NCBI GenBank assembly: GCA_012841065.1
Contig: DUVI01000053.1
Span: 1-43,810 of the forward strand
DNA: 43,810 nt
Reading direction: 5' to 3'
From: Bacillota bacterium
GTDB lineage: Bacteria; Bacillota; Sulfobacillia; Fermentithermobacillales; Fermentithermobacillaceae
Shown here: piece after piece, positions 8,958 to 17,284 of the stretch
Position numbering within the stretch: position 1 is the first letter of the stretch
How the letters are laid out: each line of letters opens with the position of its first letter
Translations under genes and position numbers: made by a program
Notes under the pieces: generated by a model
The model's database searches: none
Told to the model about the DNA's origin: nothing
What the model saw: only the letters and a program-made list of their open reading frames with translations

Positions 8958-9845
8958 ATGAAGCGAATCAGAGTATGCGTAGTAGGCTACGGCAACGTGG
9001 GACAAGAAGCGGTGGAGTGTATCAAGCATGCACCGGATATGGACCTGGCAGGTGTAGTGGAAATCGTGGATGTAGACGATCCTAAGGTGCCTGTGGTCAA
9101 GCACGTCGATTGCCTGGAAGATGTAGATGTAGCAATCCTGGCTATCCCTTCACGCGCAGTTCCCAAGGTAGCACCGGAGTACTTGGCGAAGGGAATCAAC
9201 ACGGTAGACGGATTTGACATCCACGGTGATTCAATGGTGTCCCTCCGGAAACAACTGGACGAATGTGCCAAGCAAAGCGGACGCACCGCCGTTATCGGAG
9301 CGGGATGGGATCCTGGAACCGACTCGGTAATCCGCATGTTGTTTATGGCCATCGCGCCGCAGGGTATTACCTACACTAACTTCGGCCCGGGGATGAGCAT
9401 GGGGCACAGCGTTGCAGCAAGGGCCATTCCAGGGATGAAAGATGCCATTTCCCTTACGTTGCCTGTAGGATACGGACAACACAAACGGGACGTCTACGTG
9501 GAAGTTGAAGACCCGGCCCAGTTTGACGAGATAGCTCAAAAAATCAAGGAAGACCCGTACTTCGTGAACGACAGCACCAGGGTTACACTGGTAGACGATG
9601 TGGGGAAACTGAAGGTCATGGGCCACGGTGTCTTGATAGAGCGTATGGGAGCATCAGGCAGCGCCCACAACCAACGCTTGGAACTCAAGATGATCCTGAG
9701 CAATCCTTCGGCTACTGCCCAAGTCATGGTATCTGCAGCCCGCGCTTCAACACGGCTTGAGCCTGGCTGTTATGCGCTTGCAGAAATCCCGCCCATCGAT
9801 CTTCTGCCCGGTGACAGGGAGAACCTCATCCACGATCTGGTGTAA
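8958..9845 (+). CDS. ddh: meso-Diaminopimelate D-dehydrogenase
   Basis: NADPH-dependent reductive amination of tetrahydrodipicolinate directly to meso-DAP, the one-step branch of lysine and peptidoglycan precursor synthesis. 295 residues. The N-terminal Rossmann motif is VVGYGNVG (about 8-15). Family segments IGAGWDPGTDS (near 113) and NFGPGMSMGHS (near 141) follow, the latter in the region that contacts substrate. I choose ATG at 8958, seven bases after GGAGGGG, over the in-frame TTG at 8952. The nearby D-Ala-D-Ala carboxypeptidase fits a DAP-type cell wall. Ddh is restricted to a subset of bacteria, including many Clostridia and Bacilli. Confidence 0.92.
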   Translation: MKRIRVCVVGYGNVGQEAVECIKHAPDMDLAGVVEIVDVDDPKVPVVKHVDCLEDVDVAILAIPSRAVPKVAPEYLAKGINTVDGFDIHGDSMVSLRKQLDECAKQSGRTAVIGAGWDPGTDSVIRMLFMAIAPQGITYTNFGPGMSMGHSVAARAIPGMKDAISLTLPVGYGQHKRDVYVEVEDPAQFDEIAQKIKEDPYFVNDSTRVTLVDDVGKLKVMGHGVLIERMGASGSAHNQRLELKMILSNPSATAQVMVSAARASTRLEPGCYALAEIPPIDLLPGDRENLIHDLV

Positions 9846-9857
9846 CCAAAACACAAA

Positions 9858-9890
9858 GCCGGTGAGCTCTTCCTCATCGAGCTTACCGGC
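9858..9890 (-). terminator. Terminator hairpin between convergent ddh and arcC
   Basis: GCCGGTGAGCTC (9858-9869) pairs with GAGCTTACCGGC (9879-9890), 12 bp with one G-T pair. On the minus strand it is followed by TTTGTGTTTT, a fair U-rich tail, so it most likely terminates arcC. It may also protect the 3' end of the ddh message. Confidence 0.6.
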
Positions 9891-9960
9891 GCGATTGCTT
9901 CCCCAGTACCTTGTAACGTGGCTGCCTCAGAGGACACACCGGTCAATCAACCGCATTCAA

Positions 9961-10899
9961 TTAACCTAAGATCCTGGTACCCGTCTGTCCCAACGCTGCT
10001 TCCCTGGCCTTGTCCAAAGCTGCGATAACGGCTATCTTTCCGCTGTGTTCAATAAACCTCATTATTGCCTTTACCTTGGGCCTCATGCTTCCCTCGAAGA
10101 AATGGGATTCATGATAGTACTCAGCCAGCTTGGACAGGGTTACTTCTCCCAACCAAGTTTCATCAGCACCCCGATAGTTCAAGGCTGCACCGTTTACGTC
10201 GGTGAGGATTATCAGACTTGTGGCTTTGACTGATGAAGCCAGTCTTTCAGCACTGAGATCTTTTTCGATGACGGCCTCCACGCCGGCCAGACTTCCGTCT
10301 TCCGATTCAACTACGGGGATGCCACCGCCGCCTGAACAGATCACAATGTGCCCCTGGTCCACCAGACTCTTAATTGACGGTGTCTCGATTATTGCCTTCG
10401 GTTCAGGCGAGGGCACCACCCTTCGCCAACCCCGCCCCGCGTCTTCAATCCACGTTTCCCCGTACCTTTCCATTCTCTCCTGCGCCCACTCCTCAGAATA
10501 AAACGGGCCCACGGGCTTCGTGGGGTGACTGAATGCAGGGTCATTCTTGTCCACCAAAGCCTGGGTGATCACCGTTGATATAGGCATGTCCAAACCAAGT
10601 TTCCTCAAAGCGTTGCGCAAGCACATTTGCAGCATATACCCAATCATACCCTGGCTTTGGGCGCCGCATATGTCCATGGGCATCTCAGGCACCTTTCCCC
10701 TGCCTGCTTCGTTTTGGATTAATATGTTACCTACCTGGGGACCGTTGCCGTGGGTGATAACCAACCTGTATCCTTCTTTGATCAGGCCCGCAAGCTGTGC
10801 GGCAGTGTTTTGAATGTTCCGCCTTTGGTCCTCAGCCGTACCCTTTTCGCCTTTTTGCAGAATCGCATTTCCGCCAAGCGCTACTACGATTGTATCCAT
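9961..10899 (-). CDS. arcC: Carbamate kinase
   Basis: Makes ATP and carbamate from carbamoyl phosphate and ADP, usually the last step of arginine or purine-ring catabolism. 312 residues of the amino-acid-kinase fold. The N-terminus has VVALGGNAI, then ITHGNGPQVGN near 50, ICSGGGGIPV near 210, and a C-terminal GSMRPKVKA segment, all typical of ArcC. ATG at 10899 is preferred to the in-frame GTG one codon upstream (GGGGAGG is eight bases from the ATG). No arcA, arcB or other catabolic partner lies beside it, so the source of carbamoyl phosphate is not shown here. It is separated from dacF by only 27 bases. Confidence 0.94.
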   Translation of the reverse strand: MDTIVVALGGNAILQKGEKGTAEDQRRNIQNTAAQLAGLIKEGYRLVITHGNGPQVGNILIQNEAGRGKVPEMPMDICGAQSQGMIGYMLQMCLRNALRKLGLDMPISTVITQALVDKNDPAFSHPTKPVGPFYSEEWAQERMERYGETWIEDAGRGWRRVVPSPEPKAIIETPSIKSLVDQGHIVICSGGGGIPVVESEDGSLAGVEAVIEKDLSAERLASSVKATSLIILTDVNGAALNYRGADETWLGEVTLSKLAEYYHESHFFEGSMRPKVKAIMRFIEHSGKIAVIAALDKAREAALGQTGTRILG

Positions 10900-10926
10900 C
10901 ACTGTTGCCTCCCCGGGGACAGGAAA

Positions 10927-12147
10927 TTATGCTTTGCCAAGAGCCTTCAATATGGCACGTGCTATGGAATCCCAAATCACCCGGAAAACATTACCCCTGG
11001 GGACTTCATCTTTTGCAACCAGCTCCATCCTCCCTACTTCCTCACCGTCACAAGTGAAAATCACTTCGCCGATTTTCTCGCCTTTGTGAACCGGTGCCTC
11101 CAGTTGATTATCGAAAACTACTTCATAGGATAAGCTATCTTCCTTGCGCTTTTCAATGGTTGCACCAAGGCCCACAGGAGCTATCCCTTCGGCCCATTTA
11201 CCTTTGCCCTTCCAAACCCTGGCCCTCCCCATGTTTGCGTGTGGTTCAGCCACCTCAACATAAGAGAAATTCCTGTACACATAATCAAGCATGGAAGTGG
11301 CTATCTCTGTCCTTTCTCTTTCACCGTCGTCAATAGACTTGCCCCTGGCGGAACCAAGGATTATGGCAATGGCGGAAAGCCCGTCCCTTTCGGCGAGAGC
11401 AACCAGGTTAAAGCCTGCGCGGGTGGTAAACCCTGTCTTCAGGCCATAAGCGCCTGGATATGACCAAAGCAGCCGGTTTCTGTTGAACTGGGTAATTGGA
11501 TGGTCACCCGGCGGGGCATATGTAAATTCTTTGAGTGCATGGAACTGGAGAGCTTCCGGATACCGTTTAACGTATTCATTAACCAGGGTGAACAGGTCTT
11601 GTGCCGATATCCTGTTGTCATCGGAAATCCCATGGGGGTCCACGAAATGGGCAGTTGTAAGGCCAAGTTCCCGCGCCTGGCGGTTCATCCTGTCGACGAA
11701 GGAAGTGACGCTGCCTGAAACTTGTTCCGCCAAAGCGACGCACGCATCGTTGCCTGACACAACAGTGATGCCTTGGATCAGTTCGTCTACCCTGGCAGTG
11801 GTTCCCACAAGCAGGAACATCTTGGAACCGCCGGTGCGCCAGGCTTCCTCAGAGATACTCACTTCATCGTCGTAAGATAGCTTGCCCTGGGTTATTTCAT
11901 CAAACACAATAAATAAGGTCATGATTTTTGTAAGGCTGGCAGGTACTTGGGGAGTGTCCACGTCCTTAGACATGAATACCCTGCCTGTCTTAAGGTCAGC
12001 AAGCAGGTAGCTGTCGGCTGCTATCTCGGGAGGTTCGGGCGCCGCGTAAACCATCCCGTGGCCAAGAAATGAAGGAAAAAGCAACTGACACACAAAAACA
12101 GTCAAGAAGGTAAGAATCAAGGTTGATGCTGGTTTCAATTTTGACAT
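10927..12147 (-). CDS. dacF: D-alanyl-D-alanine carboxypeptidase (PBP5/DacF-type)
   Basis: Low-molecular-mass penicillin-binding protein that trims the terminal D-Ala from peptidoglycan stem peptides outside the membrane. 406 residues: a signal peptide (about 1-36, cleaving near VYA-APE), peptidase S11 domain with SLTK (Ser71, Lys74), SGN (131-133) and KTG (237-239), then a PBP5 C-terminal beta domain (about 300-375) and a C-terminal amphipathic stretch that may anchor it. The start is ATG at 12147, nine bases after GGAGG. Whether it is the sporulation-type DacF or the vegetative DacA cannot be decided from sequence alone. Confidence 0.92.
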   Translation of the reverse strand: MSKLKPASTLILTFLTVFVCQLLFPSFLGHGMVYAAPEPPEIAADSYLLADLKTGRVFMSKDVDTPQVPASLTKIMTLFIVFDEITQGKLSYDDEVSISEEAWRTGGSKMFLLVGTTARVDELIQGITVVSGNDACVALAEQVSGSVTSFVDRMNRQARELGLTTAHFVDPHGISDDNRISAQDLFTLVNEYVKRYPEALQFHALKEFTYAPPGDHPITQFNRNRLLWSYPGAYGLKTGFTTRAGFNLVALAERDGLSAIAIILGSARGKSIDDGERERTEIATSMLDYVYRNFSYVEVAEPHANMGRARVWKGKGKWAEGIAPVGLGATIEKRKEDSLSYEVVFDNQLEAPVHKGEKIGEVIFTCDGEEVGRMELVAKDEVPRGNVFRVIWDSIARAILKALGKA

Positions 12148-12196
12148 AGTCCTCTACCTCCGTACTTCTTATATCATATCGAAGGAGGTTTCAAAA

Positions 12197-12649
12197 ATGT
12201 ATATGGTGTCATCCTGTCTGTGTGGAAATCCTTGCCGGTATGACGGCTCAGCAGGCCAAACAGATAGATACCCCGGCATCAGCGAGCTCTTGGCCCGAGG
12301 CCTGGCAGTGCCGATATGCCCTGAAGTTCTGGGTAGCCTGCCTGTCCCCCGCCCTCCTGCAGAGATAACAGGCGGAACTGGAAGGGATGTACTTGAAGGT
12401 AATGCCAGGGTACTGAATATATACGGCGATGATATAACCCGGAATTACGTAGAAGGAGCCAAAAAAACTCTTCATATCGCCCTCCAAGCCGGTTGCACCA
12501 AGGCAATCCTCAAAGATCGAAGCCCTGCATGCGGGGTGCATGCGGTATATGACGGAACGTTCAGCAGCAATCGCATTCCCGGCGAGGGAGTGTTGGCTGC
12601 CTTGCTGAGAGCTCATGGACTTACGGTAATCAGCGATGAGGACCTATGA
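12197..12649 (+). CDS. DUF523 family protein (TudS-like)
   Basis: 150 residues covering a whole DUF523 domain. It keeps the family cysteines: Cys7 in SSCLCG (with CRYDG following), Cys41 in CPEVLG, and Cys112 in SPACGVH, plus PRPPAEI. The characterised member TudS is a thiouracil desulfidase that uses three cysteines to hold a [4Fe-4S] cluster; whether this protein has that activity is inference. The start is ATG at 12197 behind GAAGGAGG. Divergent from dacF with a 49-bp gap, convergent with tRNA-Leu(CAG). Confidence 0.88.
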   Translation: MYMVSSCLCGNPCRYDGSAGQTDRYPGISELLARGLAVPICPEVLGSLPVPRPPAEITGGTGRDVLEGNARVLNIYGDDITRNYVEGAKKTLHIALQAGCTKAILKDRSPACGVHAVYDGTFSSNRIPGEGVLAALLRAHGLTVISDEDL

Positions 12650-12707
12650 TTCTTCTCGGTGGTGAGCGTGGCCAAGATGCACCGTTGTGTTTGGGTCCAA
12701 ACAAAAA

Positions 12708-12794
12708 TGGTGCCGAAGGTGGGATTTGAACCCACACAGGCGTACGCCTACGGCGCCCTGAACACCGCGTGTCTGCCTATTCCACCACTTCGGC
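12708..12794 (-). tRNA. tRNA-Leu (anticodon CAG)
   Basis: Acceptor GCCGAAG/CTTCGGC with discriminator A and encoded CCA. Leucine-type D-arm GGTGGAATAGGCAGACACGC. The anticodon stem CGGTG/CGCCG closes loop TTCAGGG, anticodon CAG (complement 12758-12760). Long variable arm; T-arm GTGGG-TTCAAAT-CCCAC. Reads CUG, which is common in this window. A TGTTTG/CAAACA hairpin lies just downstream at 12688-12703, without a T-run after it. Confidence 0.95.
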
Positions 12795-12806
12795 ACGTCA
12801 AAAAAT

Positions 12807-12835
12807 AGTTTAGCATAGGAACTTACTGTTTACAA
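12807..12835 (-). promoter_or_regulatory. Putative promoter of tRNA-Leu(CAG)
   Basis: Minus-strand TTGTAA (12830-12835), a 17-base spacer and TAAACT (12807-12812), ending 13 bases before the tRNA 5' end. Spacing is ideal and each hexamer matches the consensus at four of six positions. Confidence 0.6.
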
Positions 12836-12935
12836 CCGCTTCTTAGCCATGCACCGAAAAAACAGCTTGCATCTCACCGGGTATTTGAAGTGAACAAATA
12901 AAGAGGACTTAGGTGCACATGGTAGAGGCTTACTC

Positions 12936-13113
12936 AAACCCCGCCATGCCGTGAATCCGGAAGGCATTGAACCTGCTCTCAGCAGGTGGGTGCCCTCCTG
13001 TGAGCTTCTGTGCTTTCGCTCGGAGCGACCTGCACTCAGCTCATCAGAGCCCAGGCTCCCTAGGTCACGGTGTTGGCTCAATCTTCACCGTGATTCACGC
13101 ACACAGCAGGGTG
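12936..13113 (-). ncRNA. Structured noncoding RNA candidate, possibly 6S RNA
   Basis: No credible gene lies in 12795-13319, but this part folds as one long irregular hairpin. Using plus-strand coordinates, AAACCCCGC (12936) pairs with GCAGGGTGTTT (about 13107) with small bulges. GTGAATC (12951-12957) pairs with GATTCAC (13092-13098). After a large central bubble, GGGTGCC-CTC pairs with GAG-GGCTCCC, TGAGCT with AGCTCA, GTGC with GCAC and CGCT with AGCG near the tip. A small hairpin ACCTGCT/AGCAGGT sits in one strand of the bubble. Size (~180 nt), closing stem, central bubble and terminal arm resemble 6S RNA. In the minus reading the small hairpin falls on the 3' side, as in E. coli 6S, and a promoter lies upstream on that strand. 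I could not test covariance; strand and family are inference. Confidence 0.4.
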
Positions 13114-13143
13114 TTTTGTCATTCTGTTGCCATCGGCATTTTG

Positions 13144-13173
13144 ATTCTATCACCGGTACAAGCTCGAATGCAA
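13144..13173 (-). promoter_or_regulatory. Putative promoter for the minus-strand structured RNA
   Basis: Minus-strand TTGCAT (13168-13173), 18-base spacer and TAGAAT (13144-13149). It would start a transcript near 13137, about 25 bases upstream of the hairpin element and reading toward tRNA-Leu(CAG). Hexamer match only. Confidence 0.4.
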
Positions 13174-13240
13174 GAATCCAGATGGTATCCCCGTTGTAAT
13201 TTGATGGAACTTTGTCTGTCTACCGAATGACTCGAGCATG

Positions 13241-13271
13241 TGGACATGCCTCAGGGTGATTCTGATATACT
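13241..13271 (+). promoter_or_regulatory. Putative extended -10 promoter of folT
   Basis: TGATATACT at 13263-13271 is an extended -10 element. TGGACA (13241-13246) sits 19 bases upstream of TATACT as an imperfect -35. The start site would fall near 13278, about 40 bases before the folT ATG. I found no match to a THF riboswitch in this leader. Confidence 0.45.
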
Positions 13272-13319
13272 TGTGTTGTAGACTCCACATTTTCAATCAA
13301 GTGCCTAAGGAGTGGAAAC

Positions 13320-13862
13320 ATGAAACGTACCCGGGCCATGGCTGTTACAGGGTTCCTGATAGCACTGTCTGTGATTCTCACCAGATTCGCATCTTTCCGC
13401 GTTGCCATCGGAGGTATAGAAGGAATCCGGGTGGGGATCGGCAGCTTGCCCAATATGATGGCAGGTATTCTCCTGGGCCCCTGGTACGGGTTCATCGCAG
13501 GCGCTTTCTCGGACATCTTGGGCTTCGTAATCAGCCCTATGGGCGGCTACATGCCCCACTTTACACTGACCTCGGCTCTTTTTGCCACGCTCCCGAGTGT
13601 GGTATTCCGGATTCTGAGCAGGGGCAGGAAGCAGTCTGAACCCTCCCTGTTCCAGCTTGCTGTATCCGTGGCATGTGCGGTGGTAGTAGTGTCGTGGGGG
13701 CTTACCCCATACTTCCTCAATTCTCTGTTTGGGCTTGACTACCGGGTGATCATGCCCGTGAGGATTGTTGAAGGCATTATCACAATAGCTGCTTACCCTG
13801 CAGTACTCAAAGCGATATACAGCCCTGTAACCAAAATCGCCTTGAAAGCACAAACCACCTAG
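13320..13862 (+). CDS. folT: ECF transporter substrate-binding component, folate (FolT) family
   Basis: Membrane S component that captures a vitamin and pairs with a shared EcfA-EcfA'-EcfT energising module, which is not encoded here. 180 residues with about six hydrophobic segments. The folate-family signature is clear: IRVGIGSLPNMMAGILLGPW followed by a GAFSDILG stretch and PMGGYMPHFTLTSAL. The N-terminus MKRTRAMAVTGFLIALSVIL fits the family start. ATG at 13320 follows AAGGAG. Single gene, convergent with polC. Folate as substrate is inferred from family resemblance. Confidence 0.85.
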   Translation: MKRTRAMAVTGFLIALSVILTRFASFRVAIGGIEGIRVGIGSLPNMMAGILLGPWYGFIAGAFSDILGFVISPMGGYMPHFTLTSALFATLPSVVFRILSRGRKQSEPSLFQLAVSVACAVVVVSWGLTPYFLNSLFGLDYRVIMPVRIVEGIITIAAYPAVLKAIYSPVTKIALKAQTT

Positions 13863-13915
13863 GGATAACACTCATGGGGGCGCCTCACATGCGCCATGCA
13901 CACCCTGTGCTGGTG

Positions 13916-16900
13916 TTAGAAGAGGGCGAGCTGCGCAGTTTCAGGCAATCCTTCAAACAATCCGTGCTCCCTCAACACTTCGCACAACTTCTTTCCGAGC
14001 CCTGTCCTTCTCCTGAAGTCTTCAACAGATTCAAATTTCCCTTGTTCCCGCGCCTTGACGATTGCAGCTGCAGCCCGGTTGCCAAGCCCCGGAATCGCCG
14101 TAAACGGCGGAATCAGCCGGTCGCCTTCAGGTATGTACCTGGTAGCATGGGACAGGTACAGGTCGTGTCGTCCGAAGGAAAACCCTCTCTCCACCATCTC
14201 AAACGCCACTTCCAGCGCAGTCGCAATATCTTGTTCCCTTGCAGTCGATGCCGGGTTGGAGTCTACTTGGTCGATGTACTTCCTCCATTCGCTTGGTTCT
14301 AGGTACATGAAGTCTGTGGTAAGCGCACTGCCTGTAAACGAGAAGTAGGTCGAGTAGAACGCCAAAGGATGATGTACCTTGAAATAGGCAATCCGGAAAG
14401 AGTTTGTGACATAAGCAGCAGCGTGAGCTTTGGGAAACAAGTAACTTATCTTCTTGCAGGACTCTATGTACCAATCGGGGACTGAGAACTGCTTCATTTG
14501 CTCGGTATCTGTATCAGACAGGGGCCGGCCTTTTCTCACCTTTTCTGCTATGCCGAAAGCTGACGCCGGGTCCAACCCCCTCTTCATCAAGTACAAGAAT
14601 ATGTCTTCACGTGTAGCGATAACTTGCTCCAGGGTTGCAATGCCGTCTCTGATAAGGTCTCTCGCGTTGTTCGCCCACACATCAGTACCGTGGGAAAGCC
14701 CTGAAATTCTCACCAGATCGGCGAAACACTTGGGTTTGGTCGCAGTAAGCATGTTCCTTACAAACTTTGTGCCGAATTCAGGTATTCCCACTGAACTGTC
14801 GGGGTTTTCACCGGAAAAGAGTCTGAGGGTCTCGGGATCATCCATGGGTATTTTCGTAGGGTCAACCCCTGTAAGCTCATGGAGGATCTTGAGCACAGTA
14901 GGATCGTCATGGCCAAGGATATCGATCTTGACCAGATGCCCTGACAATGAATCATAGTCAAAATGGGTGGTTATTGCACCTGAGCTCCGGTCATCTGCCG
15001 GGTATTGAAGGGGTGTGAACTCGAGCACATCCATGCCTTTGGGGATAACCATAACCCCGCCTGGATGTTGCCCTGTTGTACGCTTCACTCCCTCAATTCC
15101 CTTGGCAAGCCTGGTTGTTTCGGCCCGCCTGAACACCTTGCCTCTGGATTCTTCGTAGTGCTTCACAAACCCAAATGCGGTCTTCTTGGCAACCGTGGCT
15201 ATGGTGCCCGCCCTATACACATTGTCCTTCCCCAAAAGGGTCGAAGCAAACTTGAGTATCTTGCCTTGCTCTTCCCCGGAGAAGTTCAAGTCAATGTCAG
15301 GCACTTTTTCCCCTGTAAAGCCCATGAACGTTTCAAACGGTATACCCTGTCCGTCGCGCTTGAGTTCGTTGCCGCACTCAGGGCATTGCATAGCGGGCAA
15401 GTCGAATCCTGAACCGTACGACCCATCCATAAAGAACTTGTTCCAGTGGCACTTGAGGCACACATAATGAGGTGGCAACGGGTTGACCTCCGTGATCCCT
15501 GTGAGCATCGCTACCAGCGATGAACCGACTGAGCCCCGCGAGCCCACCAAATACCCGTCTTCCAGGGATTTTTCCACCATCTTAACGGCTATTAAGTATA
15601 GCGAAGCAAAATTGCCGCCTATGATGGCCGAAAGCTCCTTGTCTATCCTCTGGCGGACGATTTCAGGCCATTCCTTACCGAACAGCCGGTTGGCCCCTTC
15701 TTCAGTAAGTTTCCTCAGGATGTCGTCTGCGTCCGGAAGGTGCGGGAAATACGAACCCTGCGGAATCGGAGCCAGGTCTTCAATGGAAGCCGCAATAGCC
15801 CTGGTGTTTGCCACCACAACCTCTCTTGCCGCGTCCTCACCCAGGTAGGTCGACACTTCTTCCAGCAATTCATCTGTGGTGCGGAAATACAAAGGAGCCG
15901 GCTTCTCACCGTTATCTGTCATGCCTTTTCCCGACAACAGCAATGTCCTGAATATTTCATCTTCGGGGTTGAGGTAGTGGACGTCGCTTGTAACCACGCA
16001 CGGCTTGCCCAATGATTTGCTGAGTTCGTAGATTCTCGTGTTTATCTTGATCAGGTCTGCTTCGCCGGAAACACGGCCGCTCTCTATAAGAAACCCGTTA
16101 TTGCCTAACGGCTGGATTTCCAGGTAATCATAGAAACCCGCTATCTCCTTGAGTTGCTCATCGTCCATGCCTGCAAGCACAGCCCGATACACTTCTCCTG
16201 CTTCACAAGCTGAACCCACAAGCAAGCCTTCTCTCCTATCAACCAGTTCGGCCCTGGGTATCCTAGGCGTTCTGTAAAAATGCTCAAGGTGGGACAGGGT
16301 AACAAGCTCATAAAGGTTTCTTAAGCCTTGTTTGTTTTTCGCCAAGAGCACTATGTGGAATGCTTGTCCCTTCTCATCATCTTCTACCAGGTATGCCTCA
16401 ATCCCGTATATGATCTTTATTCCGTATTGCTTTCCTAGCCTGAACGCCTCTGGGAAAGCCTGCACTACTCCGTGGTCTGTAATTGCGATTGCAGGATGGC
16501 CCCACGAAGCTGCCAGGGCAACCGCATCTTCCAAATCCAGGACCGAATCAAGGGAACTCATCTTCGTATGCAGGTGGAGTTCAGCCCGTCTTTCGGCAGC
16601 GGTATCTTGTCTCACCTTCGGGTCAATCAGACACAAATCGTTGCATATGAGCACGGGCTCTGAATCAAGGCGGTCCAGCCGGGCACGGCCCCTCACGATC
16701 ACCCATGCACCTTCCTGAATCTCGTCAATCTTGCCTTCCTTGGGAAAAACCCGCACTGTTATTGAATCTTCATCGTCGGTGAGTACAAAAGTGCCATAAA
16801 CATCTCCGGACTGGGCCTGCCTCCATGTTACTTCCACCACCCGGCCTGCCACGGTCACATTCTCGCGCTCCCCGCCCGTTGCCTCCCGTACAGGCATTGG

Positions 16901-17284
16901 CTGGGTACGGATTGGCCTGCCAAGGAGTGCGCCGTCTTGCGGCGCCTTCTCCCCGCTATTGGGCCCGTTGCCGAAGCTGTTCTGATATTGCTCAGGGAGT
17001 TCCCAGCGTACTGTCTCAAGCTCAGGGATCCGATTTCTCAATGACTGCCCGATCTCGGTGAGCCGCAGTTCAACCTCGGTCCGTGTCAACGATTCACAGT
17101 GCTTTTTCCATAATCCAGGGTCAATTACGTCAAGGCATATGGACCATGTCGCATCATCTATGGCAACGCCTATTGAGATAACCTTGAGACACTCCAAAAT
17201 AGGATCTTCTTCTGCCCCGAGAACCTTGGCTATCTGGCTTAGGCGGAAATCATCACACGACGGTCTAACGGTAACAAGACTCAA
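13916..17284 (-). CDS. polC: DNA polymerase III PolC, exonuclease-less form
   Basis: Gram-positive replicative polymerase alpha subunit. 1122 residues against roughly 1430 for B. subtilis PolC. Order: N-terminal domain (1-130), OB fold (about 143-222), PHP (AELHLHTKMSS at 234, AIAITDHG at 265, SDVHYL at 433), polymerase core with GSRGSVGSSL (581), zinc knuckle CLKCHW/CPECG (609-638), PDIDLNF (Asp663, Asp665), KIDILGHDDPT (Asp788), and SRIAYFKVHHP-like NSFRIAYFKV (961). The 3'-5' exonuclease that normally splits PHP after AYLV is absent: AYLVEDDEKGQ (297-307) joins directly to HIVLLAKN, and no DxE exonuclease motif is seen. The start is TTG at 17284, six bases after GGAGGG, overlapping the ispG stop; the frame continues upstream inside ispG and that is rejected. 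Last gene of the rpsB operon. Confidence 0.94.
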   Translation of the reverse strand: MSLVTVRPSCDDFRLSQIAKVLGAEEDPILECLKVISIGVAIDDATWSICLDVIDPGLWKKHCESLTRTEVELRLTEIGQSLRNRIPELETVRWELPEQYQNSFGNGPNSGEKAPQDGALLGRPIRTQPMPVREATGGERENVTVAGRVVEVTWRQAQSGDVYGTFVLTDDEDSITVRVFPKEGKIDEIQEGAWVIVRGRARLDRLDSEPVLICNDLCLIDPKVRQDTAAERRAELHLHTKMSSLDSVLDLEDAVALAASWGHPAIAITDHGVVQAFPEAFRLGKQYGIKIIYGIEAYLVEDDEKGQAFHIVLLAKNKQGLRNLYELVTLSHLEHFYRTPRIPRAELVDRREGLLVGSACEAGEVYRAVLAGMDDEQLKEIAGFYDYLEIQPLGNNGFLIESGRVSGEADLIKINTRIYELSKSLGKPCVVTSDVHYLNPEDEIFRTLLLSGKGMTDNGEKPAPLYFRTTDELLEEVSTYLGEDAAREVVVANTRAIAASIEDLAPIPQGSYFPHLPDADDILRKLTEEGANRLFGKEWPEIVRQRIDKELSAIIGGNFASLYLIAVKMVEKSLEDGYLVGSRGSVGSSLVAMLTGITEVNPLPPHYVCLKCHWNKFFMDGSYGSGFDLPAMQCPECGNELKRDGQGIPFETFMGFTGEKVPDIDLNFSGEEQGKILKFASTLLGKDNVYRAGTIATVAKKTAFGFVKHYEESRGKVFRRAETTRLAKGIEGVKRTTGQHPGGVMVIPKGMDVLEFTPLQYPADDRSSGAITTHFDYDSLSGHLVKIDILGHDDPTVLKILHELTGVDPTKIPMDDPETLRLFSGENPDSSVGIPEFGTKFVRNMLTATKPKCFADLVRISGLSHGTDVWANNARDLIRDGIATLEQVIATREDIFLYLMKRGLDPASAFGIAEKVRKGRPLSDTDTEQMKQFSVPDWYIESCKKISYLFPKAHAAAYVTNSFRIAYFKVHHPLAFYSTYFSFTGSALTTDFMYLEPSEWRKYIDQVDSNPASTAREQDIATALEVAFEMVERGFSFGRHDLYLSHATRYIPEGDRLIPPFTAIPGLGNRAAAAIVKAREQGKFESVEDFRRRTGLGKKLCEVLREHGLFEGLPETAQLALF

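Noticed and set aside
9858-9890. Attachment site or mobile-element end at the 12-bp inverted repeat
   Set aside because: No transposase, integrase or target duplication nearby; it sits between convergent genes as a terminator would.
12940-13000. TPP riboswitch-like words (minus-strand CTGAGA followed by GGTTCAATGCC)
   Set aside because: The conserved P4/P5 core and the remaining thi-box blocks are missing, and no thiamine gene is downstream; the words are explained by the hairpin structure.
12830-13230. Short open frames of 82-87 residues on both strands in the 12.8-13.2 kb gap
   Set aside because: No ribosome-binding sites, erratic composition, and they lie across the self-complementary RNA-like region.
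13200-13319. THF riboswitch upstream of folT
   Set aside because: Looked for because folT is a common THF riboswitch target, but the conserved core sequences are not present in the short leader.
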